A stretch of DNA of 64,000 bases from Bdellovibrionaceae bacterium UBA2339 (GTDB lineage Bacteria > Bdellovibrionota > Bdellovibrionia > Bdellovibrionales > JAMPXM01), in assembly GCA_002344785.1 (NCBI GenBank), contig DDUL01000007.1, positions 1 through 64,000 on the forward strand, written 5' to 3'. Both the position numbers and the translations under genes were made by a program. The first letter of the stretch is position 1; every line of letters begins with the position of its first letter. Shown here piece after piece: positions 1-8,955 of this stretch. Below the pieces are notes generated by a model. That model saw nothing but the letters and a program-made list of their open reading frames with translations. It was not told the origin of the DNA and did not search any database.

Positions 1-175
1 AAACCCCATCGCTGTGCCTCGTCGTCGATAAATTGCGATCAACTCCTTAGCGCCACGACCTACTCAATTCGTTGCCTCCGGATGCAGCGCTTCCCCGACC
101 AAGGGAACAGTGACCTCGGGCGAGGCCCATTTCATACTCAGTCCAAGCGTCCATTCGAAACCTCAAGGAGTGCTT

Positions 176-652
176 ATGTTACAGTCTTCGCGTTTCGCAC
201 TGCTCACAAAGCTCGCTGGCCGAATGATTTTGACGGGCCTCGCGCTGCTGAGTTTCAGCGCCTGCCAAAGTGTCTCGATGGATTCAGCAGCCGGCGATTC
301 GGAAACTCCCACTCGGCAAGAAGCCGCCTCAGATCTATTCTTGCAACTCGACACCAACGGTGACGGAAAGCTCACGCGCGATGAAGCGCGCTCAGGATTT
401 CAAATGCTGGTCACCATGCTGGATCGACCAAGCAAAGACTTGATGATGGCCGCCAAGTCCGGCGAGACCAAAAAGAAAAAGCGCCTCAGCCCACGTCGCC
501 CCACGCCGACGGATTCTAAACGCGCCTTCGACAAACTCTTCGAGTCCACTCCCGAAGGCAAAGAGTCGCTCACACAAGAAGAGTTCAAGAAACTTGTGGC
601 GCAAGCGAAGACCGACGATCCGGAACGCGATCCGTTCCTGCCGTTTTTGTAA
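176..652 (+). CDS. EF-hand lipoprotein
   Basis: Predicted calcium-binding lipoprotein of 158 residues. The N-terminus is a lipoprotein signal with a lipobox ending S-F-S-A-C, so the mature protein should be membrane anchored. About 25 residues later lies a canonical EF-hand loop (DTNGDGKLTRDE), and a second, weaker acidic helix-loop region near the C-terminus (SLTQEEF) may form a degenerate partner hand. A basic stretch (KKKKR) separates them. The frame is open upstream to 110, but I chose the ATG at 176 because CAAGGAG sits five bases upstream and this start gives the signal peptide. It stands alone before the tRNA; the partner and role are unknown. Confidence 0.8.
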   Translation: MLQSSRFALLTKLAGRMILTGLALLSFSACQSVSMDSAAGDSETPTRQEAASDLFLQLDTNGDGKLTRDEARSGFQMLVTMLDRPSKDLMMAAKSGETKKKKRLSPRRPTPTDSKRAFDKLFESTPEGKESLTQEEFKKLVAQAKTDDPERDPFLPFL

Positions 653-709
653 GATCAATTCCAACAGTTGGCTCGATCAGTTAGGTCGATAGTCGAATCA
701 GAAATCAGC

Positions 710-800
710 TGGTGCTCCGGGCCGGAATTGAACCGGCACGACAGTGTGACCCGTCCCAGGATTTTAAGTCCTGTGCGTCTACCAATTTCGCCACCGGAGC
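710..800 (-). tRNA. tRNA-Leu (UAA)
   Basis: Read on the minus strand this forms a 91-nt class II tRNA with a long variable arm. The acceptor stem GCTCCGG pairs with CCGGAGC, followed by discriminator A and an encoded CCA. The anticodon loop contains TAA, giving leucine. The T-arm GGTTCAATTCC is intact. Confidence 0.95.
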
Positions 801-845
801 AAATGTCGCGTTGGCGATTGGCCGCGACCTCGCTAGCATAGACCT

Positions 846-1544
846 GTGACGCCAGAGCCTCAAGCCTCGCTTTCGAGCTTCATTTTTCAGCAGTCCGTCG
901 CAGTGCTCCGCGCACGAGGCCTCGCCCTGCTCGGCGTGAGCTTTTTTGCGGCACTTGCTGCCCGCGGCCTCGACGATCTCTTCCACTTTCGCCTCGGCCT
1001 TCAAGATCACCCCGATCACGTACCGCTCGTGCTCACCAGCCTCAGCCTACTTTCGATCATCGAACTACTGGGTCTTGCCGGTCGATTGACCTTCATTTCA
1101 CAAGGCATTCACCCCCGCCCGCTTCTTCCCGATCGAAACGAGTTTTCGCTGCTGTTGATCGAGTCCCTTCGCTCGCTCGGCGCCACACTTTGGCGCGTGC
1201 CGCTGCTTTTGCTACCCGCGATTTGGGAATTCATTCGTCTCCTGCCTGTGCCCTACATCGTGATGTTTGATCGTTCCTACCGCCGAGGCGAAGTCGACGC
1301 GCTCAAAGCTTCGCGTGCATTCTTTAAGCGACACCGACTTTTTGTCTTCGCCATGCTCGGCCTCATGATGTTTCACGCCGCCTTGCTTGAATTTTTTGAA
1401 CCCCAAATGGATCTCGCGCCGATTTGGGAAGCGCCGTTGGATTTTTTGCCATCACTCCTCGCGATGGCCTTACTCACCATGACCGTCGATCTCTTTGTGA
1501 GTTTGCTTTTTCGTTATCGCAGCGACCAAGAAGGTGGCGCATGA
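846..1544 (+). CDS. Multi-pass membrane protein, unknown
   Basis: A 232-residue integral membrane protein with about five hydrophobic segments (roughly residues 20-45, 60-82, 115-142, 155-175 and 195-222) and a basic C-terminus. I do not recognise a family. It begins with GTG and has no clear ribosome binding site, so the true start may be a little downstream. Its stop codon overlaps the murI start in an ATGA arrangement, implying translational coupling to the peptidoglycan precursor genes that follow. A cell-envelope role is a guess from context only. Confidence 0.65.
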   Translation: MTPEPQASLSSFIFQQSVAVLRARGLALLGVSFFAALAARGLDDLFHFRLGLQDHPDHVPLVLTSLSLLSIIELLGLAGRLTFISQGIHPRPLLPDRNEFSLLLIESLRSLGATLWRVPLLLLPAIWEFIRLLPVPYIVMFDRSYRRGEVDALKASRAFFKRHRLFVFAMLGLMMFHAALLEFFEPQMDLAPIWEAPLDFLPSLLAMALLTMTVDLFVSLLFRYRSDQEGGA

Positions 1545-2404
1545 GTGAAGCACAAAAATCAGCGGACTCTCGCCCGATTGGCTTTTTCGACTCTGGTTTG
1601 GGTGGACTCACCGTGCTTCGTCGCGTGCGCGAGCTTCACCCCAAAGAAAATTGGATTTACTTGGGCGACACAGCTCGACTTCCCTATGGAACAAAGAGCC
1701 CCGACACCATCCGCCGCTACAGCCTCGCCAACATTTTGCAGCTGCAAAAACTCGGCGTAAAAGCCGTCGTCGTCGCATGTAACTCCGCATCCAGCACGCT
1801 CGACTCACTTCATCTCGATCGCCTCGACGTGCCCGTCTACAACGTCATCGAACCCGGTGCCGAGGCCGCTTTGGCCGCAACAGAAACACGACGCATCGGC
1901 GTTCTCGGCACACGTGCCACCGTGCAAAGCAAAGCCTATGTGCGAGCCCTTCATCTTCGCGATCCTCAAGTTCTTGTCTACCAACAAGCCGCGCCTTTGC
2001 TGGTGCCACTAGTGGAAGAAGGCTGGGAGGATGATCCCGTCACCAACCTCATCATCTATCGTTACGTGCAGCCGCTCATCGCCGCACAGATCGATACGCT
2101 CATCATGGGTTGCACGCATTACCCGGCACTCACCGCCGGCCTGCAACGCGCCGTCGGTGGCGACATTCGCCTTGTGGATTCGGCCGAGGCCATTGGCCGC
2201 CAACTCGAGAAGGATTTTCACTCTCTTCGGCTTAAACCCTCCGCAAACTCCCAAGCTCAACTCCGATTATTCGCTACAGACGCGTCTCCGCAGATGGACA
2301 GCACGGCTCAACGACTGATGAAGGATGCCAACTTGCCGAGCTTTGAGGGGATCGATATAGAGTTGGTTTCCGCCCAGCACGATCTCTTGAAAGGTGCAAA
2401 ATGA
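1541..2404 (+). CDS. murI: Glutamate racemase MurI
   Basis: Converts L-glutamate to D-glutamate in the cytoplasm for peptidoglycan stem peptides. The 287-residue length is typical. The N-terminal FDSGLGG motif carries the catalytic-site Asp/Ser, and the two catalytic cysteines are in VACNSAS and GCTHYP. The frame is open further upstream, but the ATG at 1541 gives the standard N-terminus just before FDSGLGG and overlaps the previous stop as ATGA. Its own stop overlaps the next gene the same way. The chain murI-mpaA-dapD therefore looks like one translationally coupled wall-precursor operon. Confidence 0.95.
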   Translation: MSEAQKSADSRPIGFFDSGLGGLTVLRRVRELHPKENWIYLGDTARLPYGTKSPDTIRRYSLANILQLQKLGVKAVVVACNSASSTLDSLHLDRLDVPVYNVIEPGAEAALAATETRRIGVLGTRATVQSKAYVRALHLRDPQVLVYQQAAPLLVPLVEEGWEDDPVTNLIIYRYVQPLIAAQIDTLIMGCTHYPALTAGLQRAVGGDIRLVDSAEAIGRQLEKDFHSLRLKPSANSQAQLRLFATDASPQMDSTAQRLMKDANLPSFEGIDIELVSAQHDLLKGAK

Positions 2405-3123
2405 GCTCGCGCCCCTCGTCTTCGCAGTCATCGTCTGATGTGCCGAATATCCAAGTCATCGGCCAATCTCGCTTGGGACTTCCGCTCTTGAGCCACACTT
2501 GGTCGCGCGAGCAAGCACCTCGCGTCCTCATTCTTGGAGGTGTGCACGGTGATGAAGTCGAAGGCGTGGCCCTCGCTCAAGCCTTGTTGGCCGAAGCAAT
2601 CTCCACAGCGGCCTTTGGCCTCCGACTCACTTTGCAATTCATCACCGAAGTGAATCCCGACGGCGTCCTCATGAAGACTCGAGGCAATGGCGCAGGAGTT
2701 GATCTCAATCGCAACATGGACACCCAAGACTGGTCGCCGATTGCACAAACCGAACGCTATCAACCCGGGCCTCATGCGATGAGCGAGCCTGAAACTCGCC
2801 ACCTCGCCGAACAAATCCTCAACAACAAGCCTCAGCTCATCATCAGCCTTCACTCCTGGAAGCCCATGCTGAACGTCAACGACGCGCCCAACTCGAAGCT
2901 CTGCACACAAGTGGCCGAGAGCATCGCTCGTCACACAGGTGATCGCATCGAGCCCAACATTGGCTATTCAACTCCCGGATGTTTGGGAACTTGGGCGGCG
3001 CTTGAGCGCGGAATCCCGACGCTGACCTACGAAATTGAACGAGGCCTTGCGCTCAATGAAGTGATTCGACGACACAAAATCGCTGTGATCGATGGCCTAA
3101 GAACACTGGAGAAACTCGTATGA
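2401..3123 (+). CDS. mpaA: Murein peptide amidase A-like M14 carboxypeptidase
   Basis: Predicted cytoplasmic zinc peptidase of the M14 family. In the MpaA group these enzymes cleave the gamma-D-Glu-Dap bond of imported murein peptides during wall recycling. Zinc ligands are visible in GGVHGDEVEG (HxxE) and SLHSW (third ligand), the substrate Arg region is in VDLNRN, and the catalytic Glu is in TYEIERG. No signal peptide is present, which fits a recycling rather than a periplasmic enzyme. It overlaps both murI (ATGA) and dapD (ATGA), so its neighbours make D-Glu and Dap, the two residues joined by the bond it is expected to cut. Confidence 0.85.
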   Translation: MSSRPSSSQSSSDVPNIQVIGQSRLGLPLLSHTWSREQAPRVLILGGVHGDEVEGVALAQALLAEAISTAAFGLRLTLQFITEVNPDGVLMKTRGNGAGVDLNRNMDTQDWSPIAQTERYQPGPHAMSEPETRHLAEQILNNKPQLIISLHSWKPMLNVNDAPNSKLCTQVAESIARHTGDRIEPNIGYSTPGCLGTWAALERGIPTLTYEIERGLALNEVIRRHKIAVIDGLRTLEKLV

Positions 3124-3941
3124 ACACAGCCCTCATCTCTCGCGCCTTCCAAAGTGGCCTTGATCAGCTCTCGACAACAGAGAAAGCCGATTTGCAGACG
3201 GCCGTTGCCAATGCAATTCAAGGTCTGGATCAAGGCCGCCTCAGTGTGGTGGAAAAAGTCTCCGGAGAGTTTCGCGTCAACACTTGGTTGAAAGAAGCCA
3301 TCTTGTTGCATTTTCGCTTAATGAAAATGGAAGTCATCGAGTGCGGACCCTTCCGCTATGTCGATAAAATTCCACTGAAGGCCTGGAAGGGCGATGAAGG
3401 TGTACGCGTCGTACCTCAAGCCTTGGTCCGCCAAGGCGCCTTCATTGAATCCGGCGCGATCCTCATGCCCTCTTACGTCAACATCGGTGCACGTGTCGGC
3501 TCAGGCAGCATGGTCGACACTTGGGCGACCGTGGGCTCCTGCGCCTGGATTGGTTCGCATGTGCACCTCTCCGGGGGCGTCGGCATCGGCGGCGTCTTGG
3601 AGCCTGTGCAAGCCAAACCCGTCATCGTCGAAGACAATGCCTTCATCGGCTCACGCGCTATTCTTGTTGAAGGCGTGCACATCGAAGAAGGCGCAGTAAT
3701 CGCCGCCGGTGTCACCATCACAGGCAGCACCAAAATCATCGACGTCACATCGAGCACACCAAAGACCTATCAGGGTCGAGTGCCCGCCAACTCTGTTGTG
3801 ATTCCCGGTACTGTCAGCAAAAAGTTTCCCGCCGGAGAATACGGCACACCTTGCGCACTCATCATTGGCCAAAGAAAAGCATCGACGAATTTGAAGACGA
3901 GCCTGACGGATGCACTTCGTGACTTCGACGTCGCGACTTAA
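3120..3941 (+). CDS. dapD: Tetrahydrodipicolinate N-succinyltransferase DapD
   Basis: Transfers succinyl from succinyl-CoA to tetrahydrodipicolinate in the succinylase branch of diaminopimelate/lysine synthesis. The 273-residue length equals that of the proteobacterial enzyme. An alpha-helical N-terminal third is followed by a left-handed beta-helix of hexapeptide repeats (about residues 100-235), with conserved stretches such as GSMVDTWATVGSCAWIG and SGGVGIGGVLEP. It is the last gene of the coupled murI-mpaA-dapD run. The next gene converges from the other strand eight bases away, with no obvious terminator hairpin between. Confidence 0.97.
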   Translation: MNTALISRAFQSGLDQLSTTEKADLQTAVANAIQGLDQGRLSVVEKVSGEFRVNTWLKEAILLHFRLMKMEVIECGPFRYVDKIPLKAWKGDEGVRVVPQALVRQGAFIESGAILMPSYVNIGARVGSGSMVDTWATVGSCAWIGSHVHLSGGVGIGGVLEPVQAKPVIVEDNAFIGSRAILVEGVHIEEGAVIAAGVTITGSTKIIDVTSSTPKTYQGRVPANSVVIPGTVSKKFPAGEYGTPCALIIGQRKASTNLKTSLTDALRDFDVAT

Positions 3942-3948
3942 GCTGAAT

Positions 3949-5214
3949 TCAAGGAGAGACGCGCGATAATTGTGGCATCTTTCGCATCGCTTCGGCGGGC
4001 ATGAGATCCGTCACGCGTCTTGAAGGAAACCAACTCGCAAAAAATCCAAGCCCCAGTGCCAAGGTCACAACCAGTGTGACAAACAAGGGATCGACATGCG
4101 CAGGGATTGTGGTGTCGTAATAAAAATCCGGCAAGATTGAAGACTTTCTCGAGTCCAACCAAAAACAAAACGCCACGCCTAGAATGGAACCCGCCCCCAC
4201 TCCGCAACCCGTCAGCAGCAAGCCAATTCGCGTGAAAAGCGAGCGCACTTCACTACGTGAAAGTCCGAGGGCCATCAATAGACCAATCTCTTTGGTCTTG
4301 TGCGTGATGAGAATCAAGAGAACCGTCACAATTGAAAATCCCGCGATCAAAGTCGAAAGTCCTAAGAACAAACCAATGGCGAAGATCTCAAGGCGCAAGG
4401 CTTGAAACAAAGTCGAGTTTCGCTCGCCCCACGTTTGCACCCAATGGGTTTGGCCCTTTAGCTCAGGCCACTTGTTCAGCAATTTCGCTTGCGCCTCCGG
4501 TGCGAGGCCAGGACGCTGAAGCCAAATCTCCCAGCCTCGTGAAAGACTTGCCGCCTCGCCACTTAAGCCCAGCAAGCTCTGCCCAGGCTCGTAAACAAAG
4601 AGCTTGGCATCCACATCCGCAACGTTAGTCATCACCAAGCGATCAACCGTCACGCGTTCAAAGCGCGGCGCTTCGCCTTCTGGAAGCAACAAGGCCTCGG
4701 GAGAAATCACCGTCACCTTATCGCCCTCAAAGACGCCCATGCCTCGCGCCAAGTCCACACCAAGTAGCACGCGACCTTTGCCTAACTCCGGAACATCCAC
4801 CGATTCACGGTGCGCAGCCTCGGACACAGACTCCATCAAAGACTCGATCGCCTCGCGCGAAAGCCCCTTGGCTTCAGCACCCGAAAACACCCCGTCCGCC
4901 GTGCGAATGACCACATCTTGCCACTCCACAGGATAAGCCTTCGCCGAAAACTCCGCGAGTGCCGATTCAAGATCGGCCCTTTCCAGCTGTGGCAGATCCG
5001 CACCTCGAAGCACCAAGTGGGGCTCAGCCGCCAAGAGCCGAGCGCGGATGGAGTCATGAAAACCGTGCATCACACTGACCACTGTGATCAATGCAAACAC
5101 GCCGACGGCAATGCCGGTCATTGAAATCCAAGCGATACTGCGCACCAATGCGCCCGCACGCCGACTCAGCAAAAATCTTTGGAAAAATTCAAACTCAAAG
5201 CCGCTTTGTCTCAC
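3949..5214 (-). CDS. LolC/LolE-type FtsX-like ABC permease
   Basis: Inner-membrane permease of the lipoprotein-releasing (LolCDE) type. It has 421 residues: one N-terminal membrane helix (about 25-50), a large periplasmic domain (about 50-270), then three C-terminal helices (about 275-300, 325-350, 375-400), the standard FtsX/MacB topology. The N-terminal pattern FQRFLLSRRAG..R..AWISM.GIAVGV is typical of LolC/E. No LolD ATPase is adjacent; the nearest ABC ATPase is the unusual MlaF-like one upstream. It probably ends the mlaE-mlaF-mlaD operon, 20 bases after the unknown gene. Confidence 0.85.
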   Translation of the reverse strand: MRQSGFEFEFFQRFLLSRRAGALVRSIAWISMTGIAVGVFALITVVSVMHGFHDSIRARLLAAEPHLVLRGADLPQLERADLESALAEFSAKAYPVEWQDVVIRTADGVFSGAEAKGLSREAIESLMESVSEAAHRESVDVPELGKGRVLLGVDLARGMGVFEGDKVTVISPEALLLPEGEAPRFERVTVDRLVMTNVADVDAKLFVYEPGQSLLGLSGEAASLSRGWEIWLQRPGLAPEAQAKLLNKWPELKGQTHWVQTWGERNSTLFQALRLEIFAIGLFLGLSTLIAGFSIVTVLLILITHKTKEIGLLMALGLSRSEVRSLFTRIGLLLTGCGVGAGSILGVAFCFWLDSRKSSILPDFYYDTTIPAHVDPLFVTLVVTLALGLGFFASWFPSRRVTDLMPAEAMRKMPQLSRVSP

Positions 5215-5234
5215 AGCTCAAAGCTGCCATGGCC

Positions 5235-5765
5235 CTAGGCAAAAAGCCATCTTTTCAGGCGCGACCAAAAGTTAGGTCGAGCCGCTAGGCGCGGCGCATT
5301 CCCCGTCGCTCGCGGGCCTTGCCGCAAACAAATTTCGATCATCTCGCGCCATTCGCTTTTCAATTGCGGCGCCGCTTGCAACACTCGCCGCCCCATCCAA
5401 AGCACTTTCGGTTCGATCTTCTCATCAAACCGGATTTCCTCCACCACACTTCCAGGTTCAGGCGAGACCTCCGTCTCAAGAATCACGCCGGTGCGCACAC
5501 CGTCTCGTGCGCTCCAATCCAGAACTTGCCCGTGTACGGAAAGCTGAAAGCGAATCACTCTTGAATCCAACGACAACCAGAGCATCAAATCCGCGTCACA
5601 ATTCGAGTGATACCAACGCGAAAGGATCTCCACGCCATTGACCTGATAAACATCGACAGCTCGCTCCTCAAGCGACCAAGCAATTTGTTCTGCGACGCCC
5701 TCAGCGCCCAGTACATTCCATGACAACGATGTCATTTCCGGTGTCCACTCTCTCGGTGCGCCCAC
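5235..5765 (-). CDS. Unknown 176-residue protein in the mla operon
   Basis: I do not recognise a family. The protein is soluble, with no signal peptide and a beta-rich central part, ending in an aromatic/basic tail (FWSRLKRWLFA) that could be amphipathic and membrane-touching. Its start directly abuts the mlaD stop, and the LolC/E-like permease follows 20 bases downstream, so it is almost certainly cotranscribed with lipid and lipoprotein transport genes. A cytoplasmic accessory role is inference from position. Confidence 0.6.
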   Translation of the reverse strand: MGAPREWTPEMTSLSWNVLGAEGVAEQIAWSLEERAVDVYQVNGVEILSRWYHSNCDADLMLWLSLDSRVIRFQLSVHGQVLDWSARDGVRTGVILETEVSPEPGSVVEEIRFDEKIEPKVLWMGRRVLQAAPQLKSEWREMIEICLRQGPRATGNAPRLAARPNFWSRLKRWLFA

Positions 5766-6764
5766 TCAGTCCCCCGCCGGTCGCCGCTCTTGTGTCGCCG
5801 CGTCCGAATCGCGAGGCGCAGAGTTCTTCGCCGCTTCCTCTTCGCGAACTTCTCTTGCCGAGCCGCGAAGCAGAAATGACTTTTGCAAAGCCTTGAGTGT
5901 CACAACTGTTTCATCCAAAGCTTCGATCGCCCGACGGCTGGCACGCGGTAGCTCCGGTGCAATCTTCTGCATCTCCGGCACAGCCTTACTGAGTTCTTCC
6001 GTCAAAACCGCGGTGTTCTTGGCGATTTTGGAGAGATGCTGAAGCATCTCTGGCGAGTCCTTGGCCACCATGGGCAAAAGTTTACTCATCTCTTCCGTCA
6101 TTTTTGCCAGGTTATTGATCGTGATGATGAGCTGGTCTTGCTTGTTCACGCCCGCCAGAATTCTATTGGCTTCGCCCGTTAAACGATTCGCATTTCGCAA
6201 TAGCGGCGACAATTCATCAAACATACGGATCATCGCGCGGCTTCGCTCAGGATCTAAGAAGGCCTCCGCCACGATCTTCAAATTCTCCGCCATTTTTCCC
6301 GCGATTTCGACAAATGGCCCCACCGTACGACCGTTGAGAAGCTCCATGAGATCTGTGCTGACCTCGCTCTTGATCTGCGCACCGGCCAAGAGGACTTCAC
6401 GCTCCGAACTCCCCACACCGAGATCCAAAACCTTATCGCCGATGATAAAGGGCCGCATGACCCGGACGACAGAGTCTTCGCGCACCTTATCCCAATACGC
6501 CTCACCGACGACAAAATTCACTCGAACTTGCTGACTTGAAACCAACTCGACCTGTCGCACTTCGCCGATCCGCAGGCCCTGCATCAACACGGCCGTGCCT
6601 GGCCGCACGCCTTCCGCACTTTGAATGGACGTTACAAATTCTCGTTTGGCCTCGAGCCAACCCCTTTTGACGGCGACACCAATCGCAATCACGATGGTGC
6701 CCGCGACTGCGCCTAATACAAAAAGACCCGCGACACGTTCGTATTTATTGAACTTCACTCTCAT
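5766..6764 (-). CDS. mlaD: MlaD-family MCE-domain lipid transport protein
   Basis: Substrate-binding component of an MCE/Mla-type phospholipid transporter. One N-terminal membrane helix (about residues 11-31) anchors a periplasmic MCE domain (about 38-115, with SAEGVRPGTAVLMQGLRIGEV). A long alpha-helical region (about 150-300) and a charged low-complexity C-terminus follow. At 332 residues it is nearly twice the length of E. coli MlaD, resembling the longer MCE proteins with extended helical tails. It overlaps the ATPase gene by ATGA and follows the MlaE-like permease, matching the conserved E-F-D order. Confidence 0.88.
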   Translation of the reverse strand: MRVKFNKYERVAGLFVLGAVAGTIVIAIGVAVKRGWLEAKREFVTSIQSAEGVRPGTAVLMQGLRIGEVRQVELVSSQQVRVNFVVGEAYWDKVREDSVVRVMRPFIIGDKVLDLGVGSSEREVLLAGAQIKSEVSTDLMELLNGRTVGPFVEIAGKMAENLKIVAEAFLDPERSRAMIRMFDELSPLLRNANRLTGEANRILAGVNKQDQLIITINNLAKMTEEMSKLLPMVAKDSPEMLQHLSKIAKNTAVLTEELSKAVPEMQKIAPELPRASRRAIEALDETVVTLKALQKSFLLRGSAREVREEEAAKNSAPRDSDAATQERRPAGD

Positions 6765-7468
6765 GCGGCCGCCTTTTCTTCGAGGTAGGCTTTGCCATTC
6801 TCGACTCTCAGAATCGATGCCTGAAACTCACTCACATAGGTATTATCGGCTGTCGTAAAGACCATGGTCTTCACAAAGCCATCTTCCCAAATCTCACGCA
6901 GGTATTTCACCAACGCCTGAGCCGTTTGCTGATCGAAACCCGAGAAGGGATCGTCCATCACCAAAAAGCTCGGCTCAAACATCAAGGTTCGCAAAACGCT
7001 CACAAGCTTACGAAGACCCGCCGAAACAAACGCAGGTCGCTGATCCACCATATTCAAGAATCCAAACCGCTCGGCATACGCACGGATCTTTGCTTCGGCC
7101 TCTTCCGGACTGCAAAGCTTATGGTACAAAAGCGGCAACGCCATGTTTTCGGCTAAGGTTCGGTTCGACAGCAATCCGCCGGATTGAAAGGTGTAGCCGA
7201 GGTCCAAGCGATACGGCAGGAACTCATCGAAGCTCATCTCCGTCACATTCTCGCCGTTGATCAGCATTGCACCCGAAGTCGGGGTCGATAAGCCGCCCAG
7301 CACTCGCAAAAAAGTCGTTTGCCCATGGCCCGACGGGCCTTCGACGTGCCAGGCCTTACCCAATGGAATTTGCAGAGTGATGTCATGCAAAAGCTCTTTG
7401 CGCCATTCATAGCCAAAACTCATCCGGTCAAAGCCAAGACTCTCGATCTTTCTCTTGCGCTCCATCAT
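6761..7468 (-). CDS. MlaF-like ABC ATPase with degenerate catalytic motifs
   Basis: ABC-type nucleotide-binding protein of 235 residues, placed exactly where MlaF belongs between the MlaE permease and MlaD. The fold markers are there: Walker A region at residues 44-52, Q-loop Gln95, a D-loop-like SGFD at 176-179. The catalytic residues are not. Walker A reads GPSGHGQTT (Lys to Gln50), the signature reads VSAGL rather than LSGGQ, Walker B ends MDDP (catalytic Glu to Asp173), and the switch region reads TTADN without the usual His. The gene is intact and coupled by ATGA overlaps on both sides, so it is not a decaying pseudogene. It may bind nucleotide without normal hydrolysis. Confidence 0.85.
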   Translation of the reverse strand: MMERKRKIESLGFDRMSFGYEWRKELLHDITLQIPLGKAWHVEGPSGHGQTTFLRVLGGLSTPTSGAMLINGENVTEMSFDEFLPYRLDLGYTFQSGGLLSNRTLAENMALPLLYHKLCSPEEAEAKIRAYAERFGFLNMVDQRPAFVSAGLRKLVSVLRTLMFEPSFLVMDDPFSGFDQQTAQALVKYLREIWEDGFVKTMVFTTADNTYVSEFQASILRVENGKAYLEEKAAA

Positions 7469-8289
7469 ATGATCCCCAAGCGCACGAGTTGATTCAGGTA
7501 CGACAGAAGCGACACAATGAGATTGAATCCGGTCACTGCGAAGATCGAATGCACGACAGCTCGAGCCGTCACCTGCGGCACCTCATGTGAACTGTGTTGA
7601 ACCGACATGCCCTGGTAGCAACCCAACACAAAAATGATGAGGCCGGAGAAAACCGACTTCACGAGGAAGAGCCACACATCTTCCACTGCGAATGCATTGG
7701 CCAGCGATTCAAAATAGAAACTCAGCTGCATCCCATGCAAAGCCTTGCTCACAAAGAATCCGCCCAGCAATGCCACAAGGTTAAAGTAGAACGACAAGCA
7801 CACCACAGAGATCACGCCGCCCACCAATCGTGGAAACACGATATAGGACAGTGGCTGTATCCCCATGATCTCAAGCGCCTCAATCTCGCGATTCACGCGC
7901 ATAGTCCCAAGCTCACTCGCCACCGCGGTTCCAGATCTCGCGATCACCATGAGTGCGGTCAAAAGCGGACCGACTTCGCGGACAATAACCAGCACCAAAA
8001 TGTTGCCAACCATCGAACTGCCACCCAACAAACTCAATTGCGTCGAACTTTGAATGATCGCAATCCCACCAGTCGCCAACGCCAAAATCGAAATCAGCGG
8101 CAAGCCCTGCCAGCCCGTGAAATAAATCTGGGCACTGATGACCGAGACGACTTGCCGCATACCCTGAGTTTGCTCAAGCAGTCCCGAGCGCAAACTCAAA
8201 TACACCATGAAAAACAAGGTGCGCACGTAGGCGAAAAAGTCGAATACTCGAGCGCCGACATGATCGGCCTGACGAAGCAGGAAACTCAT
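7465..8289 (-). CDS. mlaE: MlaE-family permease
   Basis: Inner-membrane permease subunit of an Mla-type phospholipid transporter, 274 residues with about five or six hydrophobic helices. The MlaE signature region is visible near the middle: SGTAVASELGTMRVNREIEALEIMG, followed by the P-R-L-V-G-G motif. Its stop overlaps the MlaF-like gene by ATGA. The N-terminal extension of about 25 residues is amphipathic. It is the first mla gene; the DUF218 gene lies 52 bases upstream on the same strand. Confidence 0.92.
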   Translation of the reverse strand: MSFLLRQADHVGARVFDFFAYVRTLFFMVYLSLRSGLLEQTQGMRQVVSVISAQIYFTGWQGLPLISILALATGGIAIIQSSTQLSLLGGSSMVGNILVLVIVREVGPLLTALMVIARSGTAVASELGTMRVNREIEALEIMGIQPLSYIVFPRLVGGVISVVCLSFYFNLVALLGGFFVSKALHGMQLSFYFESLANAFAVEDVWLFLVKSVFSGLIIFVLGCYQGMSVQHSSHEVPQVTARAVVHSIFAVTGFNLIVSLLSYLNQLVRLGII

Positions 8290-8341
8290 GCCTACTTTTC
8301 GCCAAGTCCTCTAAATGACTGGAGTCTAGAAGAAACGAAAC

Positions 8342-8935
8342 TCAAAAGGCCCAGATGTCATAGAACACGTACTTCACGGCCTCGACGAAAATCTCAATCC
8401 GATCATCTTCAGCCGAGGCATTGCGCACAGCTCGACCATGGATGGGTACCTTAGACTCTTCAAGAAATGTGGCCATAGCCCTACGTAAATGCGTTTGCGA
8501 GGTAATGAGAACCAGACTTCGACACCCCAACTGCTGGGCCAAAAGTAAGCTCTGCTGAGCATTGCCAAAAGTCGTCAGCGACTTTCGCTCCAACACAATG
8601 TCGTCCATCGAAAGATCGAGATAGAGAGGCCACTGCGGGAAGATCTGCTCCCACTTCGCCTGCGGATTCACGCCTGAAATGATGAGCTTTCGGATGGAAC
8701 CTCGCACCAAGAGGTCCAGGCCTTCACGCACGCGACCCGCCCCACCGGTCAGCACAACGCCGCAATCGCCTTGGGCCTCTTCAACCCAAGAATGAGCCGG
8801 CGTCTGCCGAATTTCTCGGTACTCCAGCAAGACGCCCAATAGAAAGACAAAGATCACGACCGACGCCGACAACAAGATACCCAGATCACGACGCGAAAGC
8901 CTCAATCGAGTCCAGTTGATCCAGCGTCTCAGCAT
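8342..8935 (-). CDS. DUF218/YdcF-like membrane-anchored protein
   Basis: Member of the DUF218 (YdcF/SanA/ElyC) family, several members of which act in envelope or wall polysaccharide homeostasis. An N-terminal membrane helix (about residues 15-37) is followed by a Rossmann-like domain starting VVLTGGAGRVREG, with ITSQTHLRRA matching the conserved TS..H..RA region. I chose the ATG at 8935 because GGGGAGCAGG lies just upstream; an in-frame TTG is available 12 bases earlier. It sits between ridA and the mla genes on the same strand. Confidence 0.82.
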   Translation of the reverse strand: MLRRWINWTRLRLSRRDLGILLSASVVIFVFLLGVLLEYREIRQTPAHSWVEEAQGDCGVVLTGGAGRVREGLDLLVRGSIRKLIISGVNPQAKWEQIFPQWPLYLDLSMDDIVLERKSLTTFGNAQQSLLLAQQLGCRSLVLITSQTHLRRAMATFLEESKVPIHGRAVRNASAEDDRIEIFVEAVKYVFYDIWAF

Positions 8936-8955
8936 CCTGCTCCCCAAGAATTAGG

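Noticed and set aside
7594..8454. 286-codon plus-strand open frame
   Set aside because: Antisense shadow of mlaE; His/Gln/Arg-rich with no domain.
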